64,000 nucleotides of DNA from Herbidospora sakaeratensis (lineage in GTDB: Bacteria > Actinomycetota > Actinomycetes > Streptosporangiales > Streptosporangiaceae): the NCBI RefSeq assembly GCF_001570525.1, contig NZ_BBXC01000013.1, positions 248,001 to 312,000 on the forward strand, written 5' to 3'. The notes under the pieces were generated by a model. It saw nothing but the letters and a program-made list of their open reading frames with translations. It was not told the DNA's origin and did not search any database. This document shows, one piece after another, positions 42,234 through 48,427 of the stretch (position 1 is the first letter of the stretch; every line of letters begins with the position of its first letter). The position numbers and the translations under genes were made by a program.

Positions 42234-44108
42234 ATGAGAGCAACAACTCGCAATCGCAGACGTCGCTCGGCCGTGGCGGCCCTGAGCGTGGTCGCCCTGG
42301 GGGCGTCTCTGCTCTTCGCCCCGACGTCGGCCGCCGCGGACGGGCCCGTGGCCTCGATCCTCTTGGGCGAGGTCAACGAGGAGAACGGCCTGCGCCAGAT
42401 CGAGCAGGGTGACGGCACGACCGTGCCCGTGACGGTCGGCGGGAAGAGCGCGCGCAAGACCGTGCAGACCACGGCTCCGGCGCAGCACATGTATTTCCAG
42501 GTCGACGACGCGGTCGCCTTCAACGGCACGTACGTCGCGTGCCTGCAGGTCGAGTACTTCGACGAGGGCGGTGCCACCTTCCGCGTCCAGTACGACTCGA
42601 CCAGCAGCGCCTACGGCTCGACGGGTTCGGTGAACCGCACCGGGTCGAACACGTGGAAGACGGCCGGCTTCGAGCTGATGGACGCCCGGTTCGCCAACCG
42701 CGAGAACGGCGGCGCCGACTTCCGCGTCGAGGCGGGCACGACCGGGGTGACCTTCCACAGCGTGAAGTTGACGATCGTCGAGGACGACGGCGTGACCCCG
42801 CCGTGCGCGGCCGCCGATCCCGACCCGGAACCCACCCCCATCCGCTGGCGGCTGAAGTACGACGAGCCGTTCAACAAGAAGATCCGCACCGAGGCCAGCC
42901 CCTGGGTGCTCGACGACTACAGCGACCCGGTCGACGACTACAACGACGACAACGGCGACCTCTACCGCCTTCAGCTCGGCCCCGAGTTCGACGCGTCGAT
43001 GGCGACCATGCGGACGTACCGGCAGGAGACCGAGTTCGGCAAGGACGGCTGGCTCACGGCGTCCCTCTCCACGCGTGAGAGCGGCGGGCGGGTCGACGAC
43101 AGCTACACCGACACCACCGAGCGTCCGTCGATCACGACGGAGAAGCTGGACACCGTGGGGGCCGTCGCCAACATCACGGTGCCTCACTACACGGGTGGCG
43201 CGATCATCCGCAACACCGAGCCGCTGCCGAAGTACTACCGCATCGAGTACGAGCTGAAGACGCTCGACTTCGGCGGCCTGCGTAACGGCTCGCTCTTCTA
43301 CGACGGCAAGTACAACGGGTACAAGCTCGGGGAGTGCAAGACCTTCTACCCGTGGGTCAGCAACCCGAACGACATCGACCCGAACGACCCCTGCGCCACC
43401 CGCTCGGTGCGCGAGGACAGCAACGAGGCGTACAACGCCTTCCACTTCATGTCGATCCTCGACTTCCCGGCGATGCCCCGGAACCTGGCGATGTACCACT
43501 GGCACCGCAAGGTGCTGATGGACCAGTTCAGCCCGGCCCCGTCGCGGAACACCAACGGCTACGACGTCTGCAACTCGCTGACCGGTCAGAAGTACCCCTG
43601 GGACACGAGCAACAAGACCACGGTCAACATGCTCTACTTCACCGGTTCGCTCGGCCAGTCGCAGACGTTCGTGACGAGCTGCGACCGCCGGCCGGTCTCC
43701 GGTGTGCAGAAGTCGGCCGTGGAACTGCAGCCCGAGCTGATGCCCCACAAGGACTACGCGTTCGCCATCGAGCGCACCCCGGCGGGTTACACGATGGAGG
43801 TCAGCGGCGTCTTCAAGAACGTCGGCAAGCAGACTTACCGGTTCACCCGGGGCTTCATCGACGACGACGCCGGCGTGATCGGGGCGAACGTCCCGATCTT
43901 CCACTACAACGTGGACGCCGAGGAGTACGACGGCCAGTTCAACACCTCGCACCGCGCGCAGGGCGCGTTCGGCTCCAAGACGTGGGACAACCAGTGGCCG
44001 GCCGGCTCGGCCTACCCCGACTACTTCGTCATCGGTGAGCCGTACACGAACGTCGGCGAGGGTCAGGCCCGCATCGACAACATCCGGCTGTACGTGCCGA
44101 AGGATTGA
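42234..44108 (+). CDS. Large secreted protein of unknown function
   Basis: A 624-aa exported protein: signal peptide RRSAVAALSVVALGASLLFA to about residue 37 (SAAADGP). Residues about 40-185 look like a family-6-type carbohydrate-binding jelly roll (VACLQVEYFDEGGATFRVQYDS, SVNRTGSNTWKTAGFELMDARF). A PDPEPTP linker near 199-205 leads to a domain of about 420 residues rich in Tyr, Trp and Asp (YYRIEYELKTLDFGGLRNGS, FHYNVDAEEYDGQFN, RIDNIRLYVPKD), probably beta-sandwich. Four or more Cys may form disulfides. I do not recognise the catalytic family; a secreted glycan-active enzyme is a guess. AAGGA lies 6 nt before ATG 42234. Confidence 0.8.
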   Translation: MRATTRNRRRRSAVAALSVVALGASLLFAPTSAAADGPVASILLGEVNEENGLRQIEQGDGTTVPVTVGGKSARKTVQTTAPAQHMYFQVDDAVAFNGTYVACLQVEYFDEGGATFRVQYDSTSSAYGSTGSVNRTGSNTWKTAGFELMDARFANRENGGADFRVEAGTTGVTFHSVKLTIVEDDGVTPPCAAADPDPEPTPIRWRLKYDEPFNKKIRTEASPWVLDDYSDPVDDYNDDNGDLYRLQLGPEFDASMATMRTYRQETEFGKDGWLTASLSTRESGGRVDDSYTDTTERPSITTEKLDTVGAVANITVPHYTGGAIIRNTEPLPKYYRIEYELKTLDFGGLRNGSLFYDGKYNGYKLGECKTFYPWVSNPNDIDPNDPCATRSVREDSNEAYNAFHFMSILDFPAMPRNLAMYHWHRKVLMDQFSPAPSRNTNGYDVCNSLTGQKYPWDTSNKTTVNMLYFTGSLGQSQTFVTSCDRRPVSGVQKSAVELQPELMPHKDYAFAIERTPAGYTMEVSGVFKNVGKQTYRFTRGFIDDDAGVIGANVPIFHYNVDAEEYDGQFNTSHRAQGAFGSKTWDNQWPAGSAYPDYFVIGEPYTNVGEGQARIDNIRLYVPKD

Positions 44109-44116
44109 CCGACACG

Positions 44117-44148
44117 GCCGCGCCCCTGGGAACTCGGGGGCGCGGCCC
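44117..44148. terminator. Bidirectional terminator hairpin
   Basis: GGCCGCGCCCC (44117-44127) pairs exactly with GGGGCGCGGCC (44138-44148) across a 10-nt loop, lying between the convergent 42234-44108 and 44150-44671 genes. No T-run. Confidence 0.7.
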
Positions 44149-44149
44149 G

Positions 44150-44671
44150 TCAGGTTCCCGCTCTGATCCCGATCAGCAGCATCTCCAGCAGTCTCCCGAT
44201 CGCGGCCTCCCGGCTGATCCCGCGCGACCCCCGGACCGACGCGATGGCCGTCATGGCCACCTGTACGTCCCGCGCGGAAACCCCCGCCCGTTCGACCAGC
44301 TCCCGCAGCAGCAGGGCGTTCGCCCGCCGGTCGTCCCCGAACGGGTCTCCCGCGTCCTGCGTCCCGAACAGCGCCTGGACCAGCCCCACCGACCGGGCCT
44401 GGTGGGCGGCGAAGCGGCGGATGGCCGAGGAAAGGGCCGTCCACGGGTCGGGTTCGGCGTAGGCGGCGCGCATGTCGGCGCGGCAGGCGGCCACGTGGTC
44501 GGCCAGGGCGGCGGTGACGAGGTCGGTGCGGGTGGGGAAGTGGCGGTAGATCGTCGCGACGCCGAGCCCCGCCAGGCGGGCGATCTCTCTGGTCGGCACG
44601 TCCAGGCCCTCCCGCGCGAAGGCGTCACGGGCGACGGCGACGATGGCGGACCGGTTCGACCGGGCGTCCAC
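44150..44671 (-). CDS. TetR family transcriptional regulator
   Basis: A 173-aa repressor. HTH: VPTREIARLAGLGVATIYRHFPTRTDLVTAAL; the C-terminal helices (FAAHQARSVGLVQALFG, ANALLLRELVERAGVSARDV) fit the SbtR-like TetR C-terminal type. The start is GTG 44671 with GGAAAGAGAGG just upstream; the open frame farther upstream is not coding. Divergent from the MDR gene at 44783, with a 12-bp palindrome between the starts. Confidence 0.9.
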   Translation of the reverse strand: MDARSNRSAIVAVARDAFAREGLDVPTREIARLAGLGVATIYRHFPTRTDLVTAALADHVAACRADMRAAYAEPDPWTALSSAIRRFAAHQARSVGLVQALFGTQDAGDPFGDDRRANALLLRELVERAGVSARDVQVAMTAIASVRGSRGISREAAIGRLLEMLLIGIRAGT

Positions 44672-44718
44672 CCTCTCTTTCCGAGACACTCCGCCCGGAC
44701 CTCCTCTCACTTCGTGCT

Positions 44719-44730
44719 GTTCCGGAACAC
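44719..44730. promoter_or_regulatory. TetR operator in a divergent promoter
   Basis: TGTTCCGGAACA is a perfect palindrome between the TetR and MDR starts. A further half-site-like GGTGTTC follows at about 44744-44750. Confidence 0.6.
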
Positions 44731-44782
44731 CTGCTTCGTATCGGTGTTCTACCCCAGCGTCGTCCACGAAGGAGAGGCAACC

Positions 44783-45697
44783 ATGCTGGCAGTGCGGTTC
44801 GACCGATTCGGCCCGCCGGACGTGCTGGAGATCGGCGTCGCGCCGGACCCCCGTCCCGGCCCAGGCCAGGTGCGCGTCAGGGTCGAGGCGGCCGGCGTCT
44901 CGCCGGTCGACCTGGCGCTGCGCGCGGGAACGTCCCCGGGGAGTAAACACCTCGCGCTGCCGCACATCCCGGGCGTCGACGCCGCCGGAGTGGTGGACGA
45001 GGTCGGTCCGGGTGTCGTCGACGTCGCCGCAGGGGACGAGGTGTTCGGCACGGTCGCCCTCGCCGCGCTCGGCGGAGCCACCGCCGAGTACACGATTCTC
45101 GACTTCTGGGGACGCAAGCCGGCCCGGATGCCCTGGCACGAGGCGGGCGGGGCGGGTTCCGGGGTGGAGACCGCGACCCGTGCGCTGGACCTGCTCGATG
45201 TCCGCGACGGCATGACCCTTCTCGTGCACGGCGCCGCGGGCGGGGTCGGCAGCATCGTCGTGCAGCTGGCCGCCGCGCGGGGCGCCCGGGTGCTGGGAGC
45301 GGCGCGGGTGGAGAGCCATGCGTTCCTGGAGTCCCTCGGTGCCCGGCCGGTGAGCCCGGGAGACGTCGCGCAGAGCGTGGACAGGGCGCTCGACGTCGCC
45401 GGGGCCGGGGCCCTGGACGACCTCATCGAGATCACCGGCAGCGCCGACCACGTCGTCACCCTGGCCGACTTCGAGGGTCCGGCCAAAGGCGTGCGCCTGT
45501 CCATGGGGCGGCCGGCTGGGCAGGCCGACGGCCGTCACGGGCTGGCGCAGGTCGCGGCGCTCGTCGAACGGGGGCTGTTCCGGGTTCCGGTACGCGAGGT
45601 CTTCCCGCCCCATGAGGCCGCGGCGGCCCATGCGCTGGCGGCACGGTCTCCCCGGCAGGGGAAGGTGATCATCGACGCCACACGTATTCCCTACTAA
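44783..45697 (+). CDS. Zinc-independent MDR oxidoreductase
   Basis: A 304-aa medium-chain reductase. GroES-like part PGQVRVRVEAAGVSPVDLALR and HIPGVDAAGVVDEVG; cofactor motif LVHGAAGGVGSIVVQLAAARGARVLG near residue 150. Likely NADPH-dependent quinone or enone reductase. GGAGAGG lies 6 nt before ATG 44783. It is presumably repressed by the adjacent TetR. This is the third TetR-plus-reductase module in the window. Confidence 0.9.
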   Translation: MLAVRFDRFGPPDVLEIGVAPDPRPGPGQVRVRVEAAGVSPVDLALRAGTSPGSKHLALPHIPGVDAAGVVDEVGPGVVDVAAGDEVFGTVALAALGGATAEYTILDFWGRKPARMPWHEAGGAGSGVETATRALDLLDVRDGMTLLVHGAAGGVGSIVVQLAAARGARVLGAARVESHAFLESLGARPVSPGDVAQSVDRALDVAGAGALDDLIEITGSADHVVTLADFEGPAKGVRLSMGRPAGQADGRHGLAQVAALVERGLFRVPVREVFPPHEAAAAHALAARSPRQGKVIIDATRIPY

Positions 45698-45723
45698 CCC
45701 TATACAAAAAGTAGGTTTAGTAG
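45691..45723. promoter_or_regulatory. Near-perfect 12-bp inverted repeat upstream of the sulfonate-type importer
   Basis: CTACTAACCCTA (45691-45702) and TAGGTTTAGTAG (45712-45723) pair with one mismatch around a 9-nt A-rich spacer. It overlaps the TAA stop of the MDR gene and ends just before a CATACT (45725-45730) that could be a -10 box for the importer operon. It may be an operator for a sulfur-limitation regulator, or the terminator of the MDR gene. Confidence 0.5.
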
Positions 45724-45769
45724 GCATACTGGCGCCGTTTGCTTCGTTCCCCGCAAGGAGCCACCCGCT

Positions 45770-46705
45770 ATGCGCCGCATCGCTGCTTTATTTGGCGTGC
45801 TCACTCTGATCGGCAGTCTCGCCGCCTGCGGGGGAGGTGAGACGACGGCCGACGCCGAGCAACTCCGCGTCGGCTACCAGCGCTTCGGCGGTCAGAGCCT
45901 GCTCAAGGCCAGGGGCCTGGCCAAGGACGCCACCTGGTCGTTGTTCGAGAGCGGCCCGGCGCTGACGGAGGCGATCAAGGCGGGCGCGATCGACATCGGC
46001 CAGACGGGCGAGGCCCCGCCGATCTTCGCCGCCGCCGGCGGCACCAAGTTCAAGATCATCGCGACCTCGCAGCCGGTGCCGAAGGGCGAGGCCGTGCTGG
46101 TCAAGGAGAAGCACGGCTTCACCTCCTTCAAGGACCTCGCGGGCAAGAAGGTCGCGCTCAACAAGGGCTCCAACGTCAACTGGCTGCTGGTCAAGCTCCT
46201 CGAAGCCAACGGCATGAAGATCAGCGACATCCAGGTGCAGTACCTCAAGCCGGCCGAGGCGCGCCCCGCCTTCGACAACGACCAGGTCGACGCCTGGATC
46301 ATCTGGGACCCGTACTTCTCGCTGGCGGAGGCGCCCGGCGTGAAGGTGCTCGCCGACGCCACCGGGCTGGCCAACAACCGGGAGTACCTGCTGGTCTCGC
46401 CGGAGGCCCTGGAGAAGAAGCCCGATCTGGTACGCGAGTACCTGAAGGTCTACCGCGAGGTCACCGACTGGGGCATCGCGAACCCGGAGGAGCGCGTCAA
46501 ACTGCTCGTACCGGAACTGAAGATCCCCGAGGACGTCGCCCGCCGCGCCCTGGACCGCAGCGCCCAGCCGCTGGCCCCGGTGGACGCCACGATCGGCGAC
46601 GAACTCCAGCAGATCGCCGACGGCTTCGCCGACCTGGACCTCATCCCCGGCAAGGTCGACGTGAAGAGCCTGATCGACTCGAGTTTCGCGGACATCTTGA
46701 CGTGA
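45770..46705 (+). CDS. ssuA: Aliphatic sulfonate-type ABC transporter substrate-binding lipoprotein
   Basis: A 311-aa lipoprotein with lipobox SLAACGGG (Cys20). The SsuA/NrtA-type fold is shown by LRVGYQRFGGQSLLKARGLA, GAIDIGQTGEAPPIFAAAGG, KKVALNKGSNVNWLLVKLLE and FDNDQVDAWIIWDPYFSLAE. These proteins bind alkanesulfonates, taurine, or related small molecules; the exact ligand is not proven. AAGGAG precedes ATG 45770. First of three coupled genes. Confidence 0.88.
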   Translation: MRRIAALFGVLTLIGSLAACGGGETTADAEQLRVGYQRFGGQSLLKARGLAKDATWSLFESGPALTEAIKAGAIDIGQTGEAPPIFAAAGGTKFKIIATSQPVPKGEAVLVKEKHGFTSFKDLAGKKVALNKGSNVNWLLVKLLEANGMKISDIQVQYLKPAEARPAFDNDQVDAWIIWDPYFSLAEAPGVKVLADATGLANNREYLLVSPEALEKKPDLVREYLKVYREVTDWGIANPEERVKLLVPELKIPEDVARRALDRSAQPLAPVDATIGDELQQIADGFADLDLIPGKVDVKSLIDSSFADILT

Positions 46706-47460
46706 AGTTCCGGCCACGGCGGCTGATCACCCCGATCGCCCTCATCGCCGTGTGGGAGGGCGCCGCGCAGGCCGGCGTCCTGTCACCCGACAAGCTGCCC
46801 CCGCCGAGCAAGGTCGCCGAGGCGGCCTGGCGCCTGACCCTGGACGGCTCTCTCGGCCTGCACCTGCTGGAGTCGGTGGAGCGGGCCGCCCTGGGACTGC
46901 TCATCGGCGGCCTGCTCGGCCTGGTCCTGGGCGCGGTGGCGGGCCTGTTCCGCAACGGCGACGACCTGGTCGACCCGCCCGTGCAGGCGGCCCGCATGCT
47001 GCCCCACCTCGGGCTGGTGCCGCTGCTCATCATCTGGGTCGGCATCGGGGAGTCGCTGAAGGTCTCGCTGGTGGCCCTGGGCGCGTTCTTCCCGATCTAC
47101 CTCAACACCTACGCCGGCATCCGCGACATCGACGAACGCCTGGTCGAGGCCGCCCGCACCTGCGGCCTCACCCAGTTGGAGCGCATCCGCCACGTGGTGC
47201 TGCCCGGCGCGATGCCGTCGTTGTTCCTGGGCCTGCGCCTGGCGTTCGCGGCCGGCTGGCTCAGCCTGGTCGTGGGCGAGCAGGTCAACGGCCAGAGCGG
47301 CCTGGGCTTCATGATGATGGAGGCCCGCGACTTCAGCCAGACGGAGATCGTCGTCCTCGGCCTGATCGTGTACGCCTCCCTCGGCCTGCTGTCCGACCTG
47401 GCCCTGCGTACCGCGGAGAGGAGAACGTTGTCATGGCGTCGCGGCCTGAAGGCGTCGTAA
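46702..47460 (+). CDS. ssuC: Sulfonate-type ABC transporter permease
   Basis: A 252-aa permease with about six membrane segments, SsuC/TauC type: LPPPSKVAEAAWRL near the N-terminus, PHLGLVPLLIIWVGIGE, and the EAA loop LVEAARTCGLTQLERIRHVVLPGAMPSL. GTG 46702 overlaps the binding-protein stop by 4 nt. Confidence 0.9.
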   Translation: MKFRPRRLITPIALIAVWEGAAQAGVLSPDKLPPPSKVAEAAWRLTLDGSLGLHLLESVERAALGLLIGGLLGLVLGAVAGLFRNGDDLVDPPVQAARMLPHLGLVPLLIIWVGIGESLKVSLVALGAFFPIYLNTYAGIRDIDERLVEAARTCGLTQLERIRHVVLPGAMPSLFLGLRLAFAAGWLSLVVGEQVNGQSGLGFMMMEARDFSQTEIVVLGLIVYASLGLLSDLALRTAERRTLSWRRGLKAS

Positions 47461-48152
47461 CCGCCACCGGCGTGCGCCGCGTCTTCGGCGGCACGACGGT
47501 CCTGGACGGCGTCGACCTGCGCATCGAGAAGGGCGAGGTCGTCGCCCTGCTGGGCGAGAGCGGCTCGGGCAAGAGCACGCTGCTGCGCATCCTGGCCGGC
47601 CTCGACGAGGAGGCCACCGGCGAGTTCACCACGTCCGGCTCCACGGCCGTGGTCTTCCAGGAGCACCGCCTGCTCCCGTGGAAGCGGGTGGCCGAGAACG
47701 TGGCCCTGGGCGTCCGCGGCGGCGACGCCCCCGACCGCACGGCGACCGCGCTGGAGGAGGTCGGCCTGGCCGACCGAGGCCGCGCGTGGCCGTCGGAGTT
47801 GTCCGGCGGCCAGAGCCAGCGGGTGGCCTTCGCCCGGGCGCTGGTACGCGAACCCGACCTGCTCCTGCTCGACGAGCCCTTCGGCGCGCTCGACGCCCTG
47901 ACCAGGCTGAAGATGCAGGCGCTGTTCGGCCGGCTCCGTGCCAGGCACGGCTTCGCGGCCCTGCTGGTGACGCATGACGTGGAGGAGGCGCTGCTCCTGT
48001 CGGACCGTCTCCTGGTACTGGACCGGGGACGCATCGCCGAGGAGATCGAGGTGGACCTGGGCCGTCCCCGCGCGGTCGACGTGCCCGGCTTCAACGAACT
48101 GCGCCGCCGCCTCTTGGCGCTGCTCCACGTCCCGGCCGATCCGGAGGAGTAG
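47433..48152 (+). CDS. ssuB: Sulfonate-type ABC transporter ATP-binding protein
   Basis: A 239-aa ATPase with all motifs: Walker A GESGSGKST, Q-loop VFQEHRLLPW, signature LSGGQSQRVA, Walker B LLLLDEPFGALD and H-loop VTHDVEEA. ATG 47433 has GAGAGGAG upstream and lies 28 nt inside the permease gene, so translation is coupled. No monooxygenase (SsuD) or flavin reductase gene follows, so use of the imported sulfonate would depend on genes elsewhere. Confidence 0.9.
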   Translation: MASRPEGVVTATGVRRVFGGTTVLDGVDLRIEKGEVVALLGESGSGKSTLLRILAGLDEEATGEFTTSGSTAVVFQEHRLLPWKRVAENVALGVRGGDAPDRTATALEEVGLADRGRAWPSELSGGQSQRVAFARALVREPDLLLLDEPFGALDALTRLKMQALFGRLRARHGFAALLVTHDVEEALLLSDRLLVLDRGRIAEEIEVDLGRPRAVDVPGFNELRRRLLALLHVPADPEE

Positions 48153-48303
48153 CCCCTCGGGTCAGCGCCGCGCGCAGCTCGGCGAAGGCGGCGACGACGG
48201 GCAGAAAGGCACGCAGCAGATCGGCCAACGCGGCGGGGAGCCGGACGGCCGTGTGGAGGACGAGGGTGAGGGCGCCGATGGCCGCCAGGATCGTCGTGGT
48301 CAT
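48091..48303 (-). CDS. Small membrane protein, overlapping the ssuB end antisense
   Basis: A possible 70-aa protein: one or two hydrophobic stretches (TTTILAAIGALTLVLHTAV, LADLLRAFLPVVAAFAEL) followed by a Pro/Arg/Gly-rich tail. Its last 62 bp lie antisense inside ssuB. It starts at ATG 48303, divergent from the large repeat NTPase gene (119 bp between first codons). Amphipathic composition and position argue for a real gene, but coding is unproven. Confidence 0.45.
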   Translation of the reverse strand: MTTTILAAIGALTLVLHTAVRLPAALADLLRAFLPVVAAFAELRAALTRGATPPDRPGRGAAPRGGGAVR

Positions 48304-48427
48304 GCCGTCAACCTTCGGGCCGCCGGTGCGTTCGGTGCATCCGGTGGCCCGAAGTCGGGTGAAACGGCCGGTCAGGGTGGCGGTTCGGGGTTAGGCTCCG
48401 AACAGCGTCGAATGCCGAGGGGTGATC

